Notes under the pieces: generated by a model
Told to the model about the DNA's origin: nothing
Database searches by the model: none
The model's input: the letters and a program-made list of their open reading frames with translations, nothing else
Shown: one piece after another, positions 22,300-32,574 of the stretch
How the letters are laid out: every line of letters starts with the position of its first letter
Position numbering within the stretch: position 1 is the first letter of the stretch
DNA from: Plazaster borealis
Taxonomy: Eukaryota; Echinodermata; Asteroidea; Forcipulatida; Labidiasteridae
Reading direction: 5' to 3'
Assembly (NCBI GenBank): GCA_021014325.1
Contig: CM037461.1
Span: 22,615,376-22,679,375 of the forward strand
DNA: 64,000 bases
Position numbers and translations under genes: made by a program

Positions 22300-22495
22300 C
22301 GCCTAATTCTGTCTGCTGTATAGTCTGGTCTCCTGATGACCGGCAGAGTATACTACTCAAAATGTCTAGACCACACCAGTTCTTCTCAGAACCAGCACTT
22401 CTCCCAAAAGAGTTTTAAACATGGTTGTACTCGCAAGTCTACTACACTATAGTTTTTCTTATAATCTACACCATGCAAAGCTTGAAATATCACTT
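22300..22495 (+). mobile_element. Penelope-like tail with degenerate hammerhead-like motif
   Basis: GGTCTC then CTGATGA (22333-22339), a stem-like CGGCAGAGTATACTACTC, CAAAATGTC, then TAGACCACACCAG. Spacing matches a hammerhead core (CUGANGA, stem II, GAAA, UH) flanked by complementary GGTCT/AGACC, but the GAAA element is mutated. The tail (CTTCTCCCAAAAGAG, ATGGTTGTACTCGC) recurs at 20757 and 28885. Confidence 0.45.
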
Positions 22496-22501
22496 GTACA
22501 T

Positions 22502-23010
22502 TACTCTAAAAGCTCACGGGTCAGAACTGACCCGGATTCCGAGTCCCGTGGGCCTGACCCCTTTCTGGGTCAGTGTGACCAGGAATCTGTGTCACGATGA
22601 CCCAGTGGGCGGTTGGGTTGGTGTAGTGGTATCTTTCCTCGCCTTCCACCTCTAGGACCCCGGTTCGAATCCCATCGGGGGCACTATGTGGACTGGATGT
22701 TCAGTCCCTACCTGACTGCGTGGCTTTTCCCTGAAGTATTTTCTCTGGGGTTTTTCCTCCCACATCTAAAACTGAATTTTCCTTCTTTGTCTTCTCTCAA
22801 TGGGGTTCTTGGCTATTAAGTTCGCTTTTCTGAGAGTCCTTGGCTTCACAACCATAATTAATAAATGAAAATGAAATATGTGTCAAACTGATGCAATATT
22901 CGAGTTGAAATCCACTTTGTCTGACCAGTGTCATGGTCAACCTGGCCTAGAAATGGGTCAGGCCCCATGAGATCCCGAATCCGGGTCAATTCCGACCAGG
23001 GAATTTGTTT
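22502..23010. mobile_element. Family G MITE interrupted by a SINE
   Basis: The left part, 22502-22605, begins ACTCTAAAAGCTCACGGGTC. The right part, 22877-23010, ends CCGGGTCAATTCCGACCAGG. The G consensus reads through the junction (GATGACCCAG then TGTGTCAAACTGA), with a complete SINE in between. Confidence 0.8.
22606..22876 (+). mobile_element. tRNA-derived SINE (type 1)
   Basis: Box A TGGTGTAGTGG at 22619-22629 and box B GGTTCGAATCC at 22662-22672 form a Pol III promoter. The body contains CTCTGGGGTTTTTCCTCCCAC, and the 3' tail is AT-rich AATGAAAATGAAA. A second copy is at 59405-59683. It is nested in family G, so it is younger than that element. Confidence 0.85.
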
Positions 23011-23371
23011 GAGAATGAAGGCTTTTTACTAGAAACCAACTCCCACATGTCATTGAGGTATCACGTGCACAAACTGTTCAGTTCGTTTAAAGTACTTTGG
23101 GGTGGATATGCGGTGTTTGCATTCTCGTGCAATGGGGCTCCCTGAGCACTCCTACAAGTATAGTGTACACAGTAAACTCGACAGGTTGGATGGAATACGC
23201 GGCCCGGTGAGGCCCAGGTATAAAACTCACCCAAGATATAGAGCATGATGGTACTCCTGTAGTCATACCCTGGTTCTTTTAGACTGAGTTGCATTAGTTC
23301 AAAAATAATGTTGAACTCGGGAAAAGGAAGAAACGAAGAAACATTTACTCCTCTGGTCGTGGCTCGTGTCA

Positions 23372-23550
23372 ATTGGTGCTCGATATGGGGCATGGTGTAC
23401 CCCTCCCCCCTATTGTGTCTTCATTGTGGGCTTGGAATCTCAGGAATTCTTTTGAGGATTTTAGGGGGGAGTTCTATACAAGAGGAAAATAGTGTGTTAT
23501 AGTATGGGAACATTGGGGGGACCCTCAGCCCCATATCGGGCAGGCTATAG
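23372..23550. mobile_element. Family F MITE
   Basis: It starts TTGGTGCTCGATATGGGGC and ends GCCCCATATCGGGCAGGC. The body (GTGTCTTCATTGTGGGCTTGG, AGAGGAAAATAGTGTGTTA) matches 17615 and 27297. Confidence 0.8.
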
Positions 23551-23578
23551 CTCGTGTGGTGCAGCAATGGCTCTTGCC

Positions 23579-23824
23579 CAAAGATTATAGAGCGCCGAAG
23601 GCGCAAGATGGGGAATTGGAGCCTTTATCAATTGTTGGAACGTGAAGTTCGCATGGGCGCCATTTCAGCAAGCAAATATTGTTTATATCATTGATAACAA
23701 TGCATTGTCTGCACTGATCTATTGTAAACAGTTGCTTGCTGAAATTGCGTCCAGTGCATGCACATTTCACATTTTTTTAGCCTGAGTTTCCCCATCTTGC
23801 TCCTTCGGCGCTCTATAATGTTTG
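23579..23824. mobile_element. hAT-like MITE with 8-bp target duplication
   Basis: The 246-bp element is flanked by CTCTTGCC on both sides (23571-23578 and 23825-23832). Terminal inverted repeats read CAAAGATTATAGAGCGCC and, on the other strand, CAAACATTATAGAGCGCC, continuing imperfectly through CGAAGG and CAAGATGGGGA. A subterminal pair, TTCAGCAAGCAA / TTGCTTGCTGAA, makes it almost wholly palindromic. An 8-bp duplication is typical of hAT elements. Confidence 0.8.
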
Positions 23825-24511
23825 CTCTTGCCTTATACTCCACGGCATGTGAGCAATGCGCCACACCCTTTATATGGTTCATTGCGTTTTAGTTATTCAG
23901 ATGGTCTTATCGAGTCCTGATCCCAATTTCATGGATCTGCTTAATTACCACGGATTTTGTTTTGCTTACAGCGCCCTGCTAATTCTATGGGCCGTAAATG
24001 CAAAATTCCGCGGTAAGCAAAGCCATGAAATAATTGAGCCCTGCTCTGAATTATTTGTTGTGGATGCAAATTTGTGCCAAATTAAGTACGCAATTGACTG
24101 ACAAACAACTTGACTCAGTCGGTCGGTTACATTATATCATGGTAAGTTGATTTATATGTAGTATACATTATTGGTAGAGCTGACAAAATAGTCGCAGACA
24201 GTTTTCATGTGTGTGTGATCAACCATACTAAATTGGGGCAGAGTATCATATCATGATCAGATAGATAGATAAATGGCTTATTTATTTCCAAAAAACCTCA
24301 AAAAACCATGACATCACAATCAAAAGATTGAGTTGTTGCGTCTAAATTAACATCATTTCTATTAAAAATTCATTAGAAAATTATGAAGCGGTGTCGGGCA
24401 GTTCCGCTCTGTCGCCGACCCTGGAATATCATCAGTGTCAGCATCGCTACCATGGGCAGCGCGCAGTATCGATCTCTCGTCGCTTATGATCGAGCAAGGC
24501 ATTCTGGGGCA

Positions 24512-24876
24512 GTAATTGGAGCCCACTGTTTGTTTCAATCCTTAGTTGTAGGTATATGCCATAAAACTAACCTGTGAACAATTCATTTCAAAAGGTGGTT
24601 GCGTTTTTGAGATATTGCCGAAAATCCATGTCCACGCAGGAAGAATAATCTGCAAATGGAATACACAATCTAAGAAACGTTACTGTCAGTAACGCTTCTC
24701 AGATTAAAATTTTGGGGATAAAAAGTGATATCTTTTTCCATAACCGCAGTACTTTCGAAGTGAAAAGTTTCTGAAAATGCATTAAACTATCCAAAGCTGC
24801 TGTACTTCTTTATACCAAGTAAGTTTTTATTGTCATTAATTTTCAGAGTCATTACCAAACGTATACAGACCCTTAA
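24512..24876 (+). mobile_element. Family B MITE, 5' end lost
   Basis: It starts inside the terminal module (GTAATTGGAGCCCACTGTTTG) and runs to AAACGTATACAGACCCTTAA. The family B centre GAAACGTTACTG / CAGTAACGCTTC is present near 24673-24700. Confidence 0.75.
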
Positions 24877-25375
24877 ACTTATCAAACAGTTACAGTTACA
24901 GAAAACAGTGCCATTTTGTTCTCTAAAACCTAATGGCATTTTCGATCAGCAAACATTTGGTGGAGAAGGTGAATATTTTAGTAATGAGAAATTCATGGAA
25001 ATCCCAGTTGTTGTTTTTACAGTATTATTGGCAATGTGTGCGATGTATAGAATTAATAGCCCGCCCGTAATGCGACGGTCCATAAACTCCCTGCCAAATA
25101 AAACGAACAAGACAACCATGTCTCGTCAAAATCTACTGGAAAATCAAAGAGGCCGTTGCTATAGAAACCGCATCATTGGCGAAACTTAAGATGCCCGGAG
25201 TTGGTAACCCGACTCCACGGTTAATCATCTCGAAGATTTCACTTCCTGTATTGTGTAAAGTCTGCAAATCACATGGGGGAGTTGGTATAGGTTAACCTAT
25301 TGCCCCTCTTCTGTGTGAGCAGGTTGTCTGATGAGATGCGTCATCCTGGGTTGTTTTTTCTTGGGACACAGACTA

Positions 25376-25656
25376 GGCCAAGTTCGCGCAAACACTATCG
25401 TTGACCATAGTTCGACTAACTTAGCCCGAACTCTGTCTAGTCGACGATAGTTGGACCACTCTCGTTGACTATTTGGAACCAGCCTACTGGGCATGGTCGC
25501 ATCGCTGGTTACCAATAGCCGTTTTAATAGCACATTGAATGGTGGACCAGTTATAAAAAATGTTGAGTCGCCGGTCGTGTTGACATGACCGGTTGACTAG
25601 AGTCGTTCGAACTGAACAACCACTAGTTAACAATTGTTCCTTGCGCGAACTTGGCC
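25376..25656. mobile_element. 281-bp MITE with 16-bp perfect terminal inverted repeats
   Basis: GGCCAAGTTCGCGCAA (25376-25391) is perfectly mirrored at 25641-25656. Further internal inverted words (GACTAG, GTCGACGATAGTT) are partial. The flanks give a possible CTA 3-bp duplication, which with a GGCC start would suit a PIF/Harbinger-type element. Class is tentative. Confidence 0.65.
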
Positions 25657-25900
25657 CTAGTGAGTCTAAAGGAAAGGCTCCCAACATTATTCATCATTTA
25701 TGTGGACTCGGTGAAAGTAAACGCCACCAGTCTCGGGCACCGACACTGAAGCGCCGCGCATTCTCTAAAGGGGTCATATCATGCTGCCATAACGTACGCC
25801 CGTCTGCAAGTAACAGGCAACCAATTGGCATCACTATCCAAAAATACCATAGCTCATATAATTAATAATAGCAAGAGTTTTTGTTTTTTAAAGAGGGGTT

Positions 25901-26277
25901 TTAAAGGCACTGAACACGTTTGGAAATTGTCAAAGACCAGTGTTCTCACTTGGTGTATCCCAACAAGTGCATAAAATAACAAGCCTGTGAAAATTTGGGC
26001 TCAATTATTGGTCATCGAAGTTGCAAGAAAATGATGAAAGAAAAAATACCCTTGTTGTACAAATTTGTGTGCTTTCAGACAGGAATAAAAACTTCTTGCA
26101 AGGAGTTGTTATTATTAGAGTGAGAAATTACCTCTTTCTCAAAAACTACGTTACTTCAGAGGGAGTCGTTTCCTACAATGTTTTATAATATCAACAGCTC
26201 TCCGTTGCTTGTTACCAAGTAAGTTTTTTATGCTATTTTTGTTTTGAGTCATTACCAAACGTGTACGATACCTTTAA
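25901..26277 (+). mobile_element. Family A MITE, full length
   Basis: It runs from TTAAAGGCACTGAACACG to CGTGTACGATACCTTTAA. The central hairpin is slightly degraded (AAACTTCTTGCAAGGAGTTG). Confidence 0.85.
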
Positions 26278-27296
26278 GGTCAAATTCGGTTATGGGATGT
26301 ACTCATTTTCAAATAGATAGCGTCTTTATGAATCCCGAATGAAATAACAAGTCTCAATTAACTCACATTAAAATGGTGAAAAATGCCATTGTATTTGATA
26401 CTCTTTCAGAGCTCAATTTGAAACATGACGTCATTGGATGTCAACAATAAGGTGGTTTTTGCATTACAAGGAAGAATAAATACTCGTTAATTAAACAAAT
26501 CTAATTCAACGCCGTTTCGATTGAATGTCATGGAAAGTCAGGAACGGACCAAAAGTTCCCTGTAAATTTGTTTTTCACAAACCCATGCATTTGAAATGTG
26601 ACGTCATTGGATGTTTTTGGATGTTGACAAATTTCGCACTCATCCACCGGAAGGGTATCAATAACAATAGCATGCTACACCGGTTTAATGCGAGGTGAGA
26701 GAAATTGTAATTTGCTTTCCACTTTCGTAAAGACTCTATCTATTGGGAAATAAGTACATACGAAAACGAATTGTGACATTGGAGCCCTTTTTAAAATTGA
26801 GATAGCCCTGAGTGAAATGTTGTTGCCGAACTCTATAGGGAATCGAAGCGAAAACATTGCTACCCTTTCGCAAATTTGTTTTCGTCCGTTTTGCAAATGA
26901 GTGACAAAATAATAATCCAAAATATTTATGCTGTACAGCACGCAGCCATCAGGGGAATGGGGGGGGGGGCGGTGTGGTAGTGTCTGCTCCTTGATCATTG
27001 CGCCTGGAGTTGTATCTTCCTAAAGAGCTGTCGTGTAGCATGTTCACTCTAATTGTCCGCCCGGAGTTTAACAACAAAATGATGAGCTCGTGCACACAAT
27101 ATTCTGCTGACTGCCCCTTTATTACTGTGGCAATTATTAACTGATGAAGAGTACCGGATGCCCCGGCGCATTCATGATGTCTCCTCGTCAGAGGCTGTGT
27201 GGAGATTACCGAGAAGATCTTGGTCAGCTCATCATGAGAAAACATGAGGGGAGCAGTTTGCAATCTGGGCCCAATTTCACAGAGCTGTTTCTAGCA

Positions 27297-27476
27297 ATTG
27301 GTGCTCGATATGGGGCATTGTGTACCCCCCTTATTGTGTCTTCATTGTGTGCTTGGAATCTCACGAATTCTTTTGAGGATTTTAGGGGGGGGGGAGTTCT
27401 ATACAAGAGGAGAATAGTGTGTTATAGTATGGGAACATTGGGGGACCCTCTGCCCCATATCGGGCAGGCTATAGCT
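27297..27476. mobile_element. Family F MITE nested in family E
   Basis: It runs from AATTGGTGCTCGATATGGGGC to GCCCCATATCGGGCAGGCTA. TTCTAGC occurs on each side of the insertion (about 27288 and 27476), a candidate target duplication. Confidence 0.75.
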
Positions 27477-27610
27477 TCTAGCTAATCACAAAAACATTTT
27501 GCTTACCAAACTAAGGTTACCAGCCGAACTACCATGTCTCATGGTCTCATGTATGACTGGCATACTGCTCATCTGCGCAAAGCAGAAAATTGTTAAGCGA
27601 TATTTTCTGC

Positions 27611-27949
27611 TTAAAGGCCCGGTACACTATTGGTAAGATCGAAAAACACAACAGATTCACACACAACTTACATGATTTAAAGTAAGTAATGGTTGAAAGG
27701 GTTCCTTAAAATATTTCTGCCTAAAATGCTATCGTTTCTGAGAAATGAGTAAAACAATAGTTTTTATCACGCGCGATATTTTGAAAAAAAAACAGAAAAC
27801 ACATAAGGTCTCTTTTCACTATTTTCTCGTGACCTCGATGACCGATTGAGCTCAAATTTTCACAGGTTTGTTTGTTCATGCATTGAATCACACAAATTTA
27901 ATGTGGACACTGATTTTGAGCTGTTACCAAAAGTGTACAATACCTTTAA
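27611..27949 (+). mobile_element. Family B2 MITE nested in family E
   Basis: It runs from TTAAAGGCCCGGTACACTATTG to GTGTACAATACCTTTAA. The TTAA at both edges fits a TTAA target duplication within the E word CTGCTTAAGCAGC. The body matches 43968-44331. Confidence 0.8.
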
Positions 27950-28267
27950 GCAGCTCTATGAAATTGGGCCCGGTTTGCAATCTGGTGAATGAAGGGCAGT
28001 CTATTAGATCAACGGGGTTGATTCTGGGTGGCTTGACCCCCCCCCCCCCCACCCCCACCCCTACCCCCTCCCCCTGGGCCCTGCCAATTGTGTTTTAGAA
28101 GTAAAGACACAATTTGCCAAAAATTAGCTTTTAAGAAATTGTAAAGAGGGGACTTTGCTAACCTCCAAAACCTGCCGTTCTATATTGGTTTACATTGTTT
28201 ACTAGAGCCCTTACCACCCCACCCCCCCCCCACACACACACCCCCATTTTTTTGACTTAGTTTTTTT

Positions 28268-28350
28268 TAGGGACGTCCCCATTGGTTTTGTAAACGAAAG
28301 CGAAGCGAGGACGTCCTCGCTCCGTCAAACACCTCGGTTTCAACGGGTAG
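28268..28350 (-). repeat. Family N interspersed repeat
   Basis: GACGTCCCCATTGGTTTTGT and ACGAAAGCGAAGCGAGGACG are the complement of the segment at 11265-11335. Confidence 0.55.
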
Positions 28351-28414
28351 ACACGCACACACAATTAGTGTGTAAATATAGCTGCAATCACTTTCATTGT
28401 CTCTCTTTTGTATG

Positions 28415-28605
28415 ACCCGGAATAATTTGCGTCACAATGACCCAGAAATGGGTCAAACATTCGCATAACCCAAGTTAAAATCAAATTTTCTTTTCTTTCT
28501 CCTTTTATTAAAGCCAGTTTCCATGTCAGCCTGACCCAGAAATGAGTCAGGCCCCTTGAGACAAAGAGTCCAGGTCAATTCTGACCCTGGAGTTTTACAG
28601 GTGTA
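28415..28605. mobile_element. Family G MITE, left-truncated
   Basis: ATGACCCGGAATAATTTGCG, ATGACCCAGAAATGGGTCAA and AGCCTGACCCAGAAATGAG precede a right end CCAGGTCAATTCTGACCC plus GGAGTTTTACAGGTGT. The left end is lost. Confidence 0.65.
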
Positions 28606-28884
28606 ATTTTATCAAAATTAAACTGTATTTTCTTGGAAACAAAAAACGATCTATTTTTAAATGCAACATAATCGAATCTCTTGTATCAATTTAAAATGCA
28701 TTTCGGCGAAATTTGTCGTATTATTGCAACACCTGTGCCGTAGCCGACTTGATTAATTACGTGCGAGAGCCAATTTCAGTTGCCCCAAGACGTAAACATC
28801 TTGCAGCTATTTGACGTTAGCGTCTTGCCGGTGCATAAATTACAATACGTTAAGCTAATTTCTCACCCATTCAGAAAGTGGATC

Positions 28885-29060
28885 TACACAAGTGATGTTT
28901 GAAGCTTTGCATGGTGTGGCTCATAAGCAAGACTGTAGTAGTAAATGTATTGGTACAACCATTTAAATAACTCTTTTGGGAGAAGTGTTGGTTTTTGAGA
29001 AGAGCCGGTGTGGTCTCGACGTTTCGAACAGTTTACTCTGCTCGTCTTCAGGAGAAGGGA
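28885..29060 (-). mobile_element. Penelope-like tail with hammerhead-like motif
   Basis: On the minus strand: CTGAAGA (complement of 29045-29051), a 7-bp stem CGAGCAG / CTGTTCG around AGTAAA, GAAAC (29021-29025), GTC, then GAGACC (29012-29017), with upstream TCTC able to pair with GAGA. One nucleotide separates the core from a strict stem II. The tail down to 28885 matches 20757 and 22385 in order. Confidence 0.5.
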
Positions 29061-29199
29061 TAGTGTTATCACAGTCTATGTAGACGATTATCCACACAGC
29101 TGTTTGGCACCTTCTCAAATCTGTTCCGGGATAACTTGCGGATAGACTTCTCCAGAATTGTTTTTCCAACCCGCAAGATATCCCCAAGCAGGCCTATTA

Positions 29200-29320
29200 T
29201 ATTGAGGGTAACTTTGAGGGGAAAGTGTTGCAACAAGACCAATCAATTTGTCTCCTGAAGATGTGCATAGTATACTGCTCGAAACGTCGAGACCACACTG
29301 GTTCTTCTCATAACCAACAG
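29200..29320 (+). mobile_element. Penelope-like fragment with hammerhead-like motif, opposite orientation
   Basis: GTCTC, CTGAAGA (29255-29261), TGTGCATAGTATACTGCTC, GAAAC (29281-29285), GTC and GAGACC (29289-29294) follow in order. Stem I (GTCTC/GAGAC) is perfect but stem II is degenerate. It faces the minus-strand copy, 200 bp away. Confidence 0.45.
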
Positions 29321-29822
29321 TCTCCTGTACACTTATATATCGCACGTATGGATCCTTGTCATTTGATTGGTGGAACACACGTCACCTGTCATACTTTATT
29401 TTGCCATGTTTTTACTGCCGCGACTCGTGACACTCCACAATTTAATATAGGAGTCCTATATTGATGTATATTATATAATATAGGACGCTTGGGAAACTTC
29501 GCATTGATTCTTTGCAGCGTCGTTTCCAGAATAATCGCTCCCGTCCGTTCGTCCCAACGAAACAAGTTCGTGTCACGGCGGTGAAGGTTGTGACTAATTC
29601 AAATAACAATAAGGTTATGAGTTATTATACAACAAGTATTTAATGCATTTCGTTCATGCACTGTCGCAGAATGTTTACTCAATCTCTTTTTTTTTCCATT
29701 TCACTTGACTTCGCCTCCTGAAATCGAACAGTCCATATTCCAGCCCTTGATTACATTCTGCGACAATGCTAGCCTTGATCAAGGCAGTCGCATTTTTCAC
29801 CCCAAAAAAGACGCCGTAAACA

Positions 29823-29935
29823 CACCCGTATACGCTGTGCGAAAGGTGTGTATCACATCGCACGACCCACCCGTATACACTGTGCGTAATGTGTGTATCA
29901 CGTCGCACGACGCCCGTACACACACTGTGCGCAGG
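29823..29935. repeat. Tandem repeat, about 44-bp unit, 2.5 copies
   Basis: CACCCGTATACGCTGTGCG, GTGTGTATCAC and TCGCACGAC recur at 29823, 29868 and 29911. It is preceded by CCTTGATCAAGGC at 29772, a palindrome also found at 13618 and 31489. Confidence 0.7.
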
Positions 29936-30031
29936 TCATCCGCACTCGTACCACTCTCACGCATGCGGAGGCCGTCAGGCCGACAGCCTTGACAGGTCTG
30001 TAACTTCCGGGTTTAATGTGTTTCTTGATAT

Positions 30032-30057
30032 TTTCGTCCAATACTGGACGAAAATGG
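30032..30057. repeat. Short perfect inverted repeat
   Basis: ATTTTCGTCCA and TGGACGAAAAT surround a 4-bp spacer (ATAC). The surrounding sequence is not matched elsewhere in the window. Position is accurate to about 2 bp. Confidence 0.6.
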
Positions 30058-31364
30058 GGGGGCTCTCGGATATGTTAGTATGCAGCTCATGAATATTTAA
30101 ATCTTTCGTCAGACCTATTGCAGACAACACAGGATGGGAAGCAAATGAATTATTCATTTTGACGTCCAATCACGAGCTTCTCTCACTATGAACTTTGTAC
30201 CATATCGTGCTTGCTGTATGTGATGCGATGTGAGTATATAGTTACCGACTTAATGGCGTTTGTGTGTAGCATTGTCTCAGCCATTTTGGACCGGTAATCT
30301 GCGAGGCAGGTCAGTCAGCTCACAAGTGCTGAACCCGGGCGCGGCCCCTGGAGCTTTATGCGCTGCACTCAAGTTCCCTCATTGGACTACCCTGATCACT
30401 TGCCATTCTTTTGGTTATTAATTCTGGAGTTGATGTAGTTTCTGCATCTGTCTTTTCCTGACATGTCCTCTCGAAGTCCGACTCTGTGCAGCCACACCGT
30501 CTTCATATTTTTTAAATTCATGCTTCTGTATTTTTATAAACATGTATGCTATTTGTTGGAGGGGTCTGGGAGGGCACATCGCTTTGATGACAGTTTTTAA
30601 AACTTTTGCCTTACCCTGGACGGCCCCTGCCAACAAAGAATTATGTCCGAAGATTTAAAATTTATACTTTTGAATTGTTCTCAGACAGGGTCTTATAAGA
30701 ATTTACTGCTAAACAAAAATTGACAGGATACAGCCACACATGATACATGTGAAATAGATTTTTAGCTACCCTATTCTAGTGAGTGTACTTGGGAAATTTG
30801 GTGTTAGGCAGCTCTTTTTTAGTGGGGCGGCCCAAATGATATAAAAAGTGAAATGAGCTATATGCCTTCATGATGAAACAATCAATAATGGTAGTTTATT
30901 GAGGTCTTTGTTTTGTATATTCTACCTCCAATGAATGCACCAACAATGATTAAATCACTGTTTAATGATGCAAGATGGAGACAGGAGATGGTCAATCGGG
31001 CCTTACGTCACCACGAAAAACACATCAGAAAAGCGTGTATATAAGAACGATCCACGCAACCTCATTTTGTTTTTGTTTAATACCTGCCATGCCCTCATTG
31101 TCTTGCTCAGCTGAGGAGAATACGCAACCATAGATAGATATTATTATAACAAAGTATTCCCAAATTCAAACCGGCGCGCGAGTGCAGCAGCCACATCTGG
31201 ATTCTGCATGCATATTCATAAGAATGAGTAAACAAGACTTCCGCCACTGACCAATGGGGTCTCGCCTTTCGCGCGCATTATAGTAATGAGTCATCGGCTT
31301 CGAGACAGACCCGTCAAGGCGTTGATTTGGTGAGTGGCGCATACAGCTCACACGAGCACGCGCA

Positions 31365-31432
31365 CGGGTTGGTAGCTCGGGTTGGTAGCTCGGGTTGGTA
31401 GCTCGGGTTGGTAGCTCGTGTGGGTAGCGCGG
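31365..31432. repeat. 14-bp tandem repeat, four to five units
   Basis: CGGGTTGGTAGCT repeats at 14-bp spacing from 31365 to about 31420, then degenerates to GTGTGGGTAGCGCGG. It is flanked by inverted AAGGCGTTG (31317) and CAACGCCTT (31483). Confidence 0.8.
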
Positions 31433-31564
31433 CGCAAATAAAATAAAAATGAAAACAATACAATAAAATTGAGAAAAAAACTCCAACGCCTTGATCAAGG
31501 CTACGACAATGCACTCATACGCATCCAATAATACTTCAAATTGATTTTTGAGCTACAACTGTAT

Positions 31565-31745
31565 TAAAGGGATTGTATACGTTTGGTAATTGGAACCCAC
31601 TGTTTGTTTCAATCCTATATCCATCATAACCATCTTTATACCACGTAAGTTATGTGTGAATCTGTGAACATTTATATTTTTACTCTTGTATACCAATGTT
31701 ACAAACACCCTTTATAAAGGATCAACTTCGAAGTAACTACTGCCA
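31565..31745 (+). mobile_element. Family B MITE fragments
   Basis: TTAAAGGGATTGTATACG, TTTGGTAATTGGAACCCACTG and TTTCAATCCTATA are the left 60 bp of family B. The rest is replaced by sequence resembling B2 (CCATCTTTATACCACGTAAG). It sits directly before a complete family B copy. Confidence 0.5.
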
Positions 31746-31752
31746 ATTTTCT

Positions 31753-32148
31753 TTAAAGGCATCGTACACGTTTGGTAATTGGAGCCTATTGTTTGTTTCA
31801 AACCTATATATTGCAGATATATATACCATAAAACTAACCTTTGAAAAATTCTTTTCAAAAGGTGTAAGCGTTTTTGAGATTGCCGAAAATCTGGAGCGGT
31901 TAAAGCCACACACAGGAAGAATAATCTGCAATGGGAATACACAATCTGAGAAACTTTACTGCAGTAACGCTTCTCAGATTCAAATTTTTGGGGATAAAAA
32001 CTGATATTTTTGTTCATAACCGCAATACATTGAAGCGAAAGGTTTCTCAAAATGCATTATACTATCCAAAGCTGCTGTACTTCTTAGCAAGTAAATTGTT
32101 ATTGCCATTATTTTCAGAGTCTTTACCAAACGTATACAGACGCTTTAA
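31753..32148 (+). mobile_element. Family B MITE, full length
   Basis: It runs from TTAAAGGCATCGTACACG to CGTATACAGACGCTTTAA. The central palindrome is TGAGAAACTTTACTGCAGTA ending in ACGCTTCTCA. Confidence 0.85.
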
Positions 32149-32404
32149 GTAGCAGCGTGTCCTCGTACTGTCGGTACCACGAGGACCCTTGAGCCGCTTA
32201 CATAAAGGCTGATAACAATCATTAATATAACGAGGGCAAAATAAATGGGGGAAAATAAATCACGACAGAGCCATTCCGGTGTGCAGAACAAAAGAGGAAG
32301 GGGAAACAACCACATCATTTTTGTGTTATACATCAAAGTAGTCCACACACCAAAAAAAAAAACCACCTCCCGGGTCAGAATTGACCCGGATTCCGGGTCC
32401 AAGG

Positions 32405-32557
32405 TAGACTTGATTCAAGTCCCGTTCTCGTACGGTGCGCGCTCGCCGTCAAAATGTGGTCCCGAGAATGGCGTGCGGAACAGGTTGGGGAATACAGACC
32501 ATCACAAAACAATAATTTTCTGGCGATGGCACGGGATTGGGACTTGAGTCAAGTCTA
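32405..32557. mobile_element. 153-bp MITE with 9-bp target duplication
   Basis: TAGACTTGATTCAAGTCCC at the left is mirrored by GGGACTTGAGTCAAGTCTA at the right (one mismatch in 19). GGTCCAAGG flanks both sides (32396-32404 and 32558-32566). A 9-bp duplication suits Mutator-like elements; 8 bp plus one chance match would suit hAT. Confidence 0.75.
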
Positions 32558-32574
32558 GGTCCAAGGGGGCCTGG

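Larger units (their letters stand above)
27268..27972. mobile_element. Family E MITE carrying two nested MITEs
   Basis: E sequence is present as 27268-27296 (GGGCCCAATTTCACAGAGC), 27477-27610 and 27950-27972 (GCAGCTCTATGAAATTGGGCCC). The interruptions are a family F element (27297-27476) and a family B2 element (27611-27949). Removing both restores a normal E element of about 190 bp. Confidence 0.8.

Noticed and set aside
22606..22690. Functional tRNA gene (box A and box B present)
   Set aside because: No acceptor stem closes the cloverleaf, and the sequence continues into a SINE body and tail. The same holds at 59405, 13573 and 32930.
24383..24577. 64-codon frame starting MKRCRAVPLCRRPW
   Set aside because: It ends inside a family B MITE and has no splice sites. 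Probably part of an unidentified repeat.
24830..25189. 119-codon frame (+) near a MITE end
   Set aside because: It begins within the family B terminal repeat, and the remainder has no recognisable domain or conserved border.
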